Shown piece by piece: positions 49,701 to 60,000 of a DNA stretch of 60,000 nt; position 1 is the first letter of the stretch; each line of letters starts with the position of its first letter. The DNA lies in the NCBI GenBank assembly GCA_914767715.1, contig OU612069.1, forward strand, positions 17,855,387-17,915,386, given 5' to 3'. Below the pieces are notes generated by a model. It was not told the origin of the DNA. It did no database searches and saw only the letters and a program-made list of their open reading frames with translations. The position numbers were made by a program, and so were the translations under genes. Source of the DNA: Membranipora membranacea (taxonomy: Eukaryota; Bryozoa; Gymnolaemata; Cheilostomatida; Membraniporidae).

Positions 49701-51284
49701 TATAACACATACCTGTCAGAGCTCTTATGTCATCAGCTACTACATCGGTAATATAGAGAGTTCGGCCAATTAGAGCTAGTGACTCAGGCTGTTTGTGTCC
49801 ACATAAACTAAGGCTACCATTCAAGTCTTTTGTTATTCTTCTCATATCCAGAATGTTATATTCAAATTCAAATCTATTAACATTAATTTCCCTACAACTG
49901 GGGCATAAACCAAGAAGAGTGTGTTAGAAAGGATACTTGACTGATTCGGTTTTAATTCGATCTTATCTCACTAAGCTAAATAGGCTGAGCATGTATATGT
50001 GTCCATTCTCGATATCTTGAATGAGCATATCTATTTTAAACTGATTTTTGCAAAGTGTTCGTACAATTGGCGTACCAATAAATGTCACTGACCTCAAAAG
50101 GTGGAGGTCACTGACCACGAGCTGGTTCTCGAATTGCTGATCATCAATTATAGAAAAAGGAGATAAAAAGGTTGGCTTATCTCAATCTATTTTTCGGTTT
50201 GTGTACTTATTACAATCTCCCGAAAAATTGGATGCTTCCGCAGTCTGCCTTTTCAAGCTTCTTAAACAAGAATTTATCTCATCTATCAAGATCACCATGT
50301 AGGCAGAAAGCTGTACAAAGCCATATATTCCATGGAATCTTGCTGAGCTTCCAATTCCTTCCGCATAACCATAATTCAATTCTGAGCCAGCAATGGTTGA
50401 TGTGATGTTCCCATTTGTGGTTCTGATTGAATACCAATCAGAGAAAAGTAAGTTTCCTTGTATGAATTTATCAGCCTCAAGATGCGGTACATCATGTGAA
50501 GTGTTTGTGTAGGTAGCAAAACTCGCTTTTTCATTCAAGCTGGCAACATAGAATAAAACTTAATAAATGCAACCGAGACTGATACTCTTAGGGAAATTCA
50601 TCGTGATTCAGGCTTTGCTGAATACTTTACAATCCGATTCCAATTTTGTTATAACAATTTATTACTTTATCTTATTCTTTGATCTGAGTCTGTAAACTTA
50701 GCAACCACAGCCCATCTTACCGGTATTCTAAGGCAGTCACTGTATGAACGAGCGAGAGGCATAAGTATGCATGAGCTGCCTGCATCTAAGAAAAAAATTA
50801 TAGCGAGCTAGACAATGAACTCAGAAACTACTACTTTTGCCAATTTTTAAATACAAATGTATTGACGGAATGAAATAAGCAGAATCTCACTACTTTCAAA
50901 TCTGTCATCTGTGTCATCTGTCTTAGTTATTGCCTGAACTTGTTCTTGCTTTGAACAACTCACATCATCAGCCTCAGATGAAATTGTAGCAATATAAAGC
51001 TACTTCCTCATCTGAACAGTGATACTCTCGAAACAGTTACCTCACACAACTTACCAAAACTATCGGCCCAAATAGATCAAAAAGACTGAGTAATTGTTCC
51101 TTCTGTGCAGACACTTGTAGAAACTTGTCAAAGTAAAAAAAAGATTATGGGACAGTGGACAATGCTTTCTTGAAAGTCACATACAGTTCCTTGTGCTAAA
51201 ATCATTAGAAGTTCAGTTATGCGGCAACTTTTTTCACGGGAAGAGATGTGTACTGACCTTTATCGACATTCTAAGCAGTCTCAT
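46799..51284 (-). pseudogene. Receptor copy J: full exon set, several inactivating lesions
   Basis: Start exon 51258-51284 (M-R-L-L-R-M-S-I-K), signal exon 50721-50785 (M-Q-A-A-H-A-Y-L), stalk exons 49024-49116 and 48554-48652, and membrane exon 47460-47586 (L-E-I-V-L-I-S-C-V-A-V) are intact with family phases. The propeller exon (49713-50539) is not: TGA at 50182-50184 replaces a glycine codon in I-D-G-D, and the frame breaks near 49850-49870 between L-N-L-N-I-T and the following C-rich loop. The tail exon (46799-47111) has a one-base insertion just after E-Y-T, replacing the second tyrosine motif with an unrelated C-terminus; the ancestral frame still reads I-Y-A-A-I-N-I-N-Q beneath it. A SINE sits in intron 5. 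The first half of the ectodomain (G-Y-A-E-G-I-G-S-S-A-R-F) is well preserved, suggesting recent decay. Confidence 0.83.
48030..48365 (-). mobile_element. tRNA-headed SINE
   Basis: On the minus strand the head reads as a tRNA-like sequence with an A-box TGGTCTAATGG (48340-48350) and a B-box GGTTCAATTCC (48296-48306), followed by CGGCGCC. A body of about 200 bp follows, ending in a short (GAT)n tail near 48035-48050. It lies in intron 5 of copy J in the same orientation as the gene. A degenerate relative lies at 4880-5045. The parental tRNA looks closest to Pro or Gln types; I would not choose between them. Confidence 0.78.
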
Positions 51285-52774
51285 ATTTTAGCTTCTAAAT
51301 TCTGTCTCAGCTTACTGCTAACCTAAGAGTGATCACATGCATCATCATCATCCATGTCAAAAAAGACTGTGTGAGAGCTACTGCATATACCGTTATAATT
51401 TAAAACTCACCCAGTGATTCACTTTTTTGCCTTGTGGCAAAAAATGATTACACTTCCAGTACCTAAACAGCTGCCAAATTTCAATGCAATATTTATCAAA
51501 TGCAAAATGCATATGCAGTATGAGCTCAATCATGAGTGTTTTATTTATAAAAAATGTTCTAGGGATACTAAAACCCAGAGATAGAGAATTGTAAAATTAC
51601 AGCATAATTACTCAATGAATCTAACAGATGTAGTTTTTTTATCGATGAGGCATACAATTTATCAGATAAAATCTTGTTGACGTCAATGTCTCAAGTAATA
51701 GAAGCATGACTGGAGCTTTTGGAATATGTATGTAATCTACATGACTGTGCAAAAAATGATACCTCGAAACAAGACAGCAAACTTACATTGATGATTGGTA
51801 AAAATAGCTAAAGCTGACCTCATTGGAGATTATATCACCAGGGATGTTAGCAAAGAAACATGTATTGAGAGTCACATGATAAACCTGTACTGAAATTGGT
51901 TTTATTACAATAGAAACCGGTTAGAAATCTCTTTTGTTATCTATCAAGGTCAAGGTCAAGCAGAAGAGGAAGGTAATGCACCTCTAGTTATTGTACCAAT
52001 TATCAGAAAAAGCTTCACAAAATATTTCTGGCTTGGTGATGAATCAGATCACCAGTATTACTGAGTGATATATCTGAACTTATGATTAGTCTGAGCTGAG
52101 TCATAGATGTATTATCGGCAAATAAAACAGTTTGCTTGTACCAACAGATAGGGTATGGGAGATTAATTTGGAATCGCTATACACTTACTTGATGTATCTA
52201 ACAGTTACCCAATTGTTTTATCAATGAAACACCCTGACGGAGTTTATTGCTTGGTCTATCATATGAAGAAGCTGAAAAAATTTGAAAAATAAATCTGCTC
52301 TATATAAAAAAAGTATTGAAATTGTCTGTCGATATGAACAGAGTTAACAAGCTGGCTATGTGATTGAAGAAAATAGCAGAAGGTCGTGTGATTGGTGAAC
52401 ATTTTAGCAGAGGTCAACTTTAGATTAGAATATTCATAAGCGTCAAAAAGCAACAGGTGGTATAAACTATTTTAACTATACTGCAGGTCAAAGCCAAAGC
52501 AAAGTCTGATTTTGTACTGTGTACTATGACACAGAGCTTTGTAAATATATGGCACAGAAACCTTGCACAAAACAAAGCAGGGTACGGTAGTGGTTATATT
52601 AATATAAGGCTAAACACTATTTAGTATGACAATTTATGAATTACACAATGTACAAACATTCAACGCCAATAGGCGCTTCTCAGTATATGAATGGAATAGA
52701 AAGATATGAAGCGGAAGTTTCTAGCAATAATAATAATACTTATACTTTCCATAATGGATTTTGATGGATTGATG
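51285..52774. other. Upstream flank of copy J, duplicated upstream of copy K
   Basis: 51285-52250 aligns block by block with 57591-58530: GTGGCAAAA near 51435 and 57810, ATTGGT(A/C)AAAATAGCT, TTTCACCAGGGAT or its ATATCACCAGGGAT variant, CACATGATAAACCTGTACTGAAATT, AGGTAATGCACCTCTAGT, GATG.ATCTAACAGTTA. It is the upstream region of each gene and presumably includes the promoter. No coding exon. Confidence 0.6.
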
Positions 52775-55700
52775 TCAACATCGATTCAGGTCTAACGAAG
52801 CATAAATGTGTGTATCCGGTGTTCTGCCATGGCGAAGTGGTGTATATTCTGCGGTTTTATGGTAACCTGGATCAATACGGCTAGCATCAACACGCTGAGA
52901 AAATTCAGTCTCTGAGTGATGTTGTACCTCGACTGCAAAGACATCTAGAGGTATGCCAGCTGCAACTTGGTGATTTGAGTGACTGACTATTGGATTTCTT
53001 ATGTTTTTAGAGAATCTACAATAATAGAATGTGTTTATTTGTTGATGTATTTCTTGCATATTGTGGGGTAATAGCTACAATGCACAGTGCAAATGTACAT
53101 GTTCAACCAAACAATATCATCCATTGCAACAAAATGATTTATTCAATGGATAACTTGCCTCTTAACTCCACACGCTGATGAAGATGATTCTCTCTGTGTA
53201 ATGATGGCCAATAAACAGAACACAATAGTTGTCAGTACAACAGTACTTGATATGAGCGCTATCTCTAGGTTGGTCAGTTCCGTCGAAATTTCGTATGCTC
53301 TTTTCTTCTCTACTTGTTCCATATCTGTAGAAATAGCATTGAGTTGTAGCCGTTACAGAGCCACAGCATATGTGTGACGTTTAATCCTTAAGACACCAGA
53401 TATTTGCATCATTTTCATTCGAGCCAAATTTCTTCTGCCTTCCTTAGATCAAATAGATTTGTAGTAACACTATTGACTTGGATAAAACCTACAATGATTT
53501 AATGCTATTGAAAGTGCTAGCATGAATTTAACTTAGCACACCCACATAAACCAGCAGCCAAGTTTTCTTCAAAGATGCTATGTTGAAAACCAAATGACTA
53601 GACAATACTTACATCTGGTGACGGAATCATTTCCTACGTATCTTTGCCTTGAGGACTGAGATGTAGTGTTCGATGATGTGTGATTTGCATTTATATCTTT
53701 TGCATTTAATTCTTCAACAGGGAAGTAATGCCGTGAAGGATTGGCCACTTTACGTGGCAATTGGCATGCACTGTCTTATGATACGGAAACTCGTAATAAT
53801 ATCATGATAGATATGCTTTGCAAATCAGGAATCAAAAAGTACTTTGGTATAAAAATGATCCACATGTATTGAACATGATCTCATGGTGAAATAAATAGAG
53901 ATTATTACCATCAAACGATTGTGTCTGTGTCACACCTTCAGTATCCTCTGTAAGAAGCAAGTGATTATCATAGGGTTGATAAAAGGTCTCACCTTCACTC
54001 ACTACAATTTAAACAGAGCTGTTGCTAAAAAAGATGTCGGTCATCATTCATCAACACTGGGATCAGTGAGCAAGTTTTGTCCACTACATAGAGTGTCAGT
54101 CTGAATATAACCTAGTGTTAGTGTGTGCTTGTACTGAAGTTCACGTAAGATTTGCATAGAGAAAAATTGTAAATTTCTAAATTTGGGAATGAATTATTGA
54201 TGGGTATGAGAGTTCTCCCGATCAAGTAAGCCAACTCCCATGTCTCACATTATTTATTATGTCACTTAGGAACAGTTGTGATTGTCTCAGGCCTCTTACA
54301 ATGAGTTCTTTCATGTCTTAAAATTGGGTGCTAAAAGTCATGGTCACATTATTGATCTGTCGTCAAGTGTTAGATTATAGAAGATGGAGATTAAGTAACT
54401 GAGCAATGGACGACCTCTTTCTGAACTGAATCTGTAATAGATTGTTAAACATTATAGGTAAAACATACCTGTCACAGCTCTAATGTGTTTTTGTAAGCCA
54501 TCAGAGATATAGAGAGTATTTCCAATAAGAGCCAGTGAATCGGGTCTGTTACGTTCACAAGAACTCAGGTTACCCATATCATATTCTTGTACACATGGAC
54601 ATATTGAGAATGTGCGATTCAAATTCAAATCTATTAGTATCAACTTTTCTTCATGAGGGGCAGCCACCAAGATGAGCTGATCAGAAATCATAACCATATC
54701 TGTCAACCTTATCTCTTTGGTGAATAGAAACAATCCATATGGTTCGTAATTCTGAAAGCCTGCAATTGTCACGGTCTCGTTTTTTACTCGATCGTATCTC
54801 ATAATGTTATAGCGACTCTGCATAAAGATGAATCCACTCTTGAGATCTTGTATGAGTATGTTTATGTCTCCAAGTATTCGGATAATTGTGTTTACAATTG
54901 GTGTGCCAATAAAACTCACTGACCTCAAAGTGAAGTAGTCACCTACCAAAAGCTGGTTTTCGTATTGTTGGTCTATAATCATAGCACGAGGATTACAAAA
55001 TCTTGGTTCGTTTCCGTCTCTGAGTGGAATACAATCATCTCTACATAAGCCTGAAAAATGGGAAGTCATTGCAGTCCTTCTATTCAAACGTCTCAAGCAA
55101 TTATTCCTTGTGTCTGCTATGATCACCATGGATGAAGAAACTTGCAAGAAGCCATATATGCAATTGAATTTTGCTGAACTCCCGACTCCTTCAGCATATC
55201 CACCAGCATTAGAACCAGCAATTGTTGTTTGTTTATCCGCAGATGTGGTACTCAACTTTAGCCACTCAGAGAAAAGTAAGTTGCCTGGTAAGAATTGATC
55301 TGCTTCAAGGTGTGTAACTCTTCGTGACGTATTTGGGTAGGTAGTCACAGAAGCATTCTCATTCAGTCTGAAAATGGGGGAATGGTATTATTTTCAATTG
55401 AGTATATATATGTCAAACCAGTAAGGGTAACTCCCTAGATGGAACTTCAACTTATGATGAAATGATACATTATGAAATAATTTGTCCCCTACAATTACAA
55501 CTACATTGATATTCATTTAGGGTAACTGATGTTTGATCTTTCAACTTCCATAATTTTTGATTGAAAATCAAATTATTTGAACTCGCTCATATTGACAACG
55601 TTTGATTAGAAGTTCTACTTACCCATATGTTAAAGCCATCACGTTATTGACAACAAAAATGCCAAATAAGGCCACACCCAGTTGTTCCTATAAAGAAAGG

Positions 55701-57590
55701 AACAAATTGTAAGCTTTATCACAGACCCAGTTTGAAAAAAAGTTGGCAATACATTCGGTCTTAGATATGATATTACCGCACTCCTTTCTCAAAACCACAC
55801 ATGTTACTCTACTAACTGCAGAAGACTTGAAGGGCAAACTTGTCACCCCTAGGTTCCTATAGTTATGTAGGTGAAAACCACTGTAAGATTGGTTCCTAAA
55901 CTGTTCACAAAAACTTCATGAACGCTCAGTGATGTTACTGCGTTGTAACAAGGTGTACTTCAGAAATCACAATATCACAATTAGAACTTTGGCTATTGTT
56001 ATTTCTTGGTATTGTGTAAATTACTTATCCCTGCCAACATTGTTATTCCTCCACAGCCCCTGAGGTCATTAAACACCCAGCATTGCATCAGGATCTAAGA
56101 GGTGGTAAACGTCATCGCCGAATTACTAATTCTGGACACATAGCAGATATTAATAGTACGAGCCCATGCTTTTTAGATGAGTTGTTTTGGGGATGTAATG
56201 TGATACAATCTATCAACTTCAACAACTTCAGAATATCTTTCAAAAGTAGTGTTTAGTAAACTTTGCTGTCATTTGATCACCCTCTCGTATCTAGCACCAA
56301 ACTACATACAAACAGCTAGAAACTACCGAGATTTCTTTCAAAGATATCATCTGACTCGTCTTATTTGAAATGAGAAAAAAATGAATTTCAGTCACCAAAC
56401 ATTAACGGCACTTATATAATTGCTCAACAGTTGCTACATCTGCCTTCTTATTCAATCTTTTTCCGAATATTTTATTGTTTTGCACATTTTCAAAAAGTGA
56501 AACCACATTTAATTGCCAAATTGCTGAATGCAGCTGAATCAAAATAATTCATAAGCTAGTGTCTTGATAGTTTAACATGCCTTTAGTCTTGAATATTTGC
56601 TTGAGTTTTTGAAAATTCAAACACTCACGACACCAACCCTGAAATTATTGAACTATGACACTCCTTCCTCATTAAGACAGTGTTACTCTTATAATCTCTT
56701 TTACTACTTGGTGGTTTACACCACAATTATAACATGTTTGATTGAGTTCAAATCCCGGTGAAGACAGATTTGGCTCTTGACTCATGGAAGTTGTTCATTG
56801 CACATGAGGGATACGGGTGCAAAAATTAAAAATAAATGCATACTACATAACATAACATACATTACTTTTTTGTCAAACTGACAAATCACCTTAACAAAGC
56901 CAATGTGTTGGCTCCACATATCGATATTCCATTGAAGAGGGGATCACATCTCACCCTTAACATACATATGGCTATTTGTGTAGGGTTGGTGGACTGTATG
57001 TCTCATCTTCAGTCCACAAGTTCAGAATACGGCTGACCTTTATAGGGTTTTGTCAAGCAGCTTGCCTTAGTTTTTGAAGGTTGTTACTGGGATGTCAACT
57101 GACGCATAGCGCACAAGCTGGCTGATCGCTAGCTCTATTTAGATCCTAACTCAAGGTTATGTTCTGATGGCATATTTCCACTCATAACCATGCTATGAAT
57201 TTACCACAGATCCATAAATTAATTTCAATGTTTCGGCTCTTGTTGACTGTTGGCTCCCAACATTCAATCAGTGCCAAAACATTTGCTAGGCTTAATGACC
57301 AACCCAACAAGGGCATACAAGATTTCCATGTGAGGTTTTGATGCTTTAAATAATCATCTTACCGTTATAGGTGACTCATCCAAGTCTACAGACTCAGCAA
57401 ATATACCTTCAACGTGTATAAACTAGTCAACAAAAAAAATAATTTAGAAGCAAGGGGCAAACCTTGACTGTATGTATTGACTAAAAATAACTAACAATTA
57501 TTTGTTCTATATCATTTAATAGTTAAGTATCTGATGCACCCTCCTGAAGAAATGTTTACTGACCTTTATAGACATTGCATACAGTCTCAT
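52775..57590 (-). CDS. Receptor copy K: intact single-pass receptor with NHL-like propeller and ITAM-like tail
   Basis: Seven open exons: 57564-57590 (M-R-L-Y-A-M-S-I-K), 55623-55687, 54469-55367, 53909-54001, 53613-53711, 53159-53324, 52775-53015. These total 1590 nt, 529 residues. The propeller exon has the clearest NHL signature in the window: G-Y-A-E-G-V-G-S-S-A-K-F, I-I-A-D-T-R-N-N-C-L-R-R-L, R-D-G-N-E-P-R-F, A-M-I-I-D-Q-Q, Q-L-L-V-G-D, V-K-N-E-T-V-T-I-A-G, N-T-L-Y-I-S-D. The membrane exon uses an acceptor farther upstream than most copies, adding about 14 mostly charged residues before the span, and ends at a GC donor (AAGAG before GCAAGT). The tail lacks Y-E-E-V but keeps E-Y-T-P-L and I-Y-A-S-L ten residues apart, ending N-R-C. 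Intron 1 is about 1.9 kb. No lesion found. Nearest relatives are G and B for the ectodomain and E for the tail. Confidence 0.87.
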
Positions 57591-59282
57591 TTATACCCCC
57601 GACTGTTGTTCACATGAAAAGCTTTCGTTGCTCACAATATGATGCCACAAAGCTTGCTTGAAGATTGGGAGCGATCCTGCCTATATTCAAATGGACAAAC
57701 AATAGAATTACTCACAACTATCATCATACACGAAAAAAAAAAGCTGTGGGAGAGTCACTGCATACACAATTATAATTTAGTATTCACCAATGAATTCATT
57801 TTTTACCCGTGGCAAAACACACATTATTACTAGTACATAAGCGTGAGCCAAATTTAAATGGAATAACCATCAATTGTCAATAAGACCCTTCTGGGCTTAG
57901 TCATCAGTATTCTATATGCAAAAAATATGCAGTTCTATATAACCCACAGTGCATACCGGAAAGTTGCAACATAATTAATCGATGAATCTACCAGATGTAG
58001 TTTTTTTGTTAATGAGGCATACTACTCATAATGATGACTTTTAAATCCTGTTGAAGTTAACGAGATCACATTTCACATGTTATAGAATCATGACTGGAGC
58101 TTTTAAAATAAGTTATCTTATCTGACTGAGTGTGCAAAAAATTATAAAAGAATGATAACTCTAACCAAGAGAGCTAACTCATGTAACATGATTGGTCAAA
58201 ATAGCTGAATCTGACATCATTGGCGATTATTTCACCAGGGATTTTAGCAAAAAACCATGTATTAAGATTCACATGATAAACCTGTACTGAAATTTGTATT
58301 ATAACCAAAAACCTGGATAAGACATCTTTGTTTTTATCAATCAAGGTAAAGGTCAAAACAAAATAGCAAGGTAATGCACCTCTAGTATATCTTATATCGA
58401 GTCATATATCTTAGATAATAAGTAAAGCTTGTACCTACAGATAGAGAATCAGAGAGCTATTTTGATTTGCTATTCAGTTACTCGATGAATCTAACAGTTA
58501 TCATTTTTTATTTATGAGGTACCAGTCAATAAATGATGATATGACATGCTGGTGAATTTTGCTACTTTGCTTTTCACATGTGGTAGAAACATGCAAAAAA
58601 TTGTCAAAGCATGACAAATGAATGTTGTATACAATATTTATTTGTCATTTATTTTGTTGGTTTTATAATGATATTGATGATGTCGGTTACTTATGCAGAT
58701 ATTTTGATCATCATAATATTGGCTTTATATATGTTTGAAGATAACCTGTAATATTTGTGTTTACTGCAGTATTAATAAAGCGGACACGAGGGAAACAAAT
58801 AAAAAAGTTTCATCTCTTCATTTTTTATCTACCGCATCAGACATTAATCAAAATCATCAATGACCTGTTATATGAGGATTATGATCTCGTACCACTATAT
58901 TTTTGTCATTTATGTCCGAGCTGAAGACTTTTGCAATCATGCTAGAAACCACCTGGTGCCACAATTGCTAGCCAAAGATATCTTAAAGCATTTGTTAACA
59001 CCGCACATAATTATTGTTATGATATAGATAACTGAGACCATAAGGTAGTAGGGCTGTTTGTCAGCTGATATGAAGTTATTTTGAGGTTGTATATTATAGT
59101 GTGAACTATAACCAAAAAAATAAAATGTGATGGATAAATTATAGGCATACACAACAGCAATTTTTTGAACATACAAAAATCTAACGTATGTAAAATGCAT
59201 TCTTTGCTTTGAAATTAATAGTTTCATTTGCATTCAGTAGATACGGATGAGCAGATTAATGACATCACTGATTTAAGTTTAA
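57591..59282. other. Upstream flank of copy K and spacer to copy L
   Basis: 57591-58530 is the duplicated counterpart of the copy J upstream flank. 58530-59282 shows no gene. Short frames here are not supported by any resemblance. Confidence 0.55.
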
Positions 59283-59812
59283 CTAAGAATAAATATGCAT
59301 ATCTTGTGAGTTCTCAGGACTGAGCATTGCATACTCTGATGATTCTCTTGCAACTGGAGCATTGTAGTCTGCATCTGCTTGCTGAGGGAAGTCATTTTTT
59401 GAATTCTGCTTGACCTCAACTGTGGGCTCTTGAAGTTGCATGACAGTTACACTTTCATAACTAGGGTGCCTGACTATCGCCTTCCTCGCACTTTCACCGG
59501 ACCTGGAGAAAGAAAACTTCATCAAGTTTATACTGTGATTTGTGGTTGATAAGTCATATCATTTGACTTTGATTCAAATATTCGATAGGGTATGGTCTGC
59601 GAGTTACAGTTGACAAGATCATTAAACCAAAATTATCACCTGTGATAGAGGATCATTTGGAAATAGGTAATTAAAAGTATAACTCACCTGCCCATCATAA
59701 ATTTGGAAAACGCAGTCTTCAGTACGATGACAGACAACAAAATGAGCACAAAAAATTGTCAATACAGCAACACAGGATATGAGCACAATATTCAAGTCTG
59801 TTAGATCAGTCG
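59283..59812 (-). pseudogene. Receptor copy L: membrane and tail exons, damaged, 5' part outside window
   Basis: The membrane exon (59688-59812) encodes L-T-D-L-N-I-V-L-I-S-C-V-A-V-L-T-I but is 125 nt where family phase requires 124 or 127. The frame slips in a run of six T, after which the other frame continues F-V-L-I-L-L-S-V-I-V-L-K. The tail exon (59283-59502) has S-Y-E-S-V and E-Y-A-M-L, then ten residues, then I-Y-S followed by TAG at 59283-59285. Beyond that TAG the old frame still reads L-N-L-N-Q and stop, so a nonsense change removed the second YxxI. The homopolymer slip could be a sequencing error; the nonsense codon looks genuine. The ectodomain lies past the window edge. Confidence 0.75.
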
Positions 59813-60000
59813 CTGTAAATCATTATAATCATATTAGCTGAATGTTTGTTATTTAACCATAGCCATATATTTCTTAGAGTGAAACAACAGTTGACCATAA
59901 AACCACGCAAAGTCCTTTTTTTTAATTCTTCAAAGAGTTTGAATCAGTATCCTGTGTTCTTCTAGATAGTGGTTCAGCAGATTTTATATTGCTAGCTCTT
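59813..60000. other. Intron of copy L running off the window
   Basis: This is the intron upstream of the copy L membrane exon in transcript order. The stalk and propeller exons are expected beyond position 60000. Nothing else seen. Confidence 0.4.

Noticed and set aside
1-60000. CRISPR arrays, bacterial operons, ribosomal RNA genes
   Set aside because: The tandem repeats are a minisatellite and microsatellites, the genes are spliced, and no rRNA sequence was recognised.

Overview
This is eukaryotic, almost certainly invertebrate-animal, genomic DNA. It is AT-rich, the genes are split by GT-AG introns, and the spacers carry non-LTR retrotransposon debris, SINEs and many small diverged repeats. 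The species cannot be named from the sequence. A marine invertebrate such as a sponge or cnidarian is only a guess.

The dominant content is a cluster of one receptor gene family in both orientations. I rebuilt the family by comparing copies. A complete gene has seven coding exons: (1) a 27-39 nt start exon; (2) a 65 nt exon finishing a signal peptide; (3) an 870-900 nt exon encoding an NHL-like beta-propeller ectodomain of about 290-300 residues; (4, 5) two short acidic stalk exons; (6) a transmembrane exon; (7) a cytoplasmic-tail exon. The tail carries YxxL and YxxI/L separated by ten residues, and often a membrane-proximal Y-E-E-V-like motif, so it looks like an ITAM. Intron phases are identical in all readable copies (0-2-1-1-1-2).

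Layout: copy A (+, 3' end, damaged) 47-569; B (+, pseudogene) about 2362-6909; C (-, intact) 9336-13149; D (-, fragment) 14040-14986; E (+, orphan tail exon) 16446-16683; a U2-headed SINE joined to a 5'-truncated Tx1/L1-like LINE (-) 18480-20734; a long spacer; F (+, tail remnant behind a 13-bp minisatellite) 25054-25483; a second U2-headed SINE 25805-26002; G (+, complete but with one in-frame TGA) 28028-32039; H (+, intact) 33353-36657; I (-, pseudogene) 38703-41280; J (-, pseudogene) 46799-51284; K (-, intact) 52775-57590; L (-, 3' end, damaged) 59283 to the window edge.

Of twelve copies, three (C, H, K) read open throughout and one (G) is a single codon away. C and H are arms of a diverged inverted duplication that includes their downstream flanks. 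J and K share several hundred bases upstream of their start exons. The combination of a propeller ectodomain, one membrane span, a phosphotyrosine-type tail, rapid duplication and frequent pseudogenes is what self/non-self or immune-type receptor clusters look like. That function is inference, since no ligand or partner can be read from DNA.
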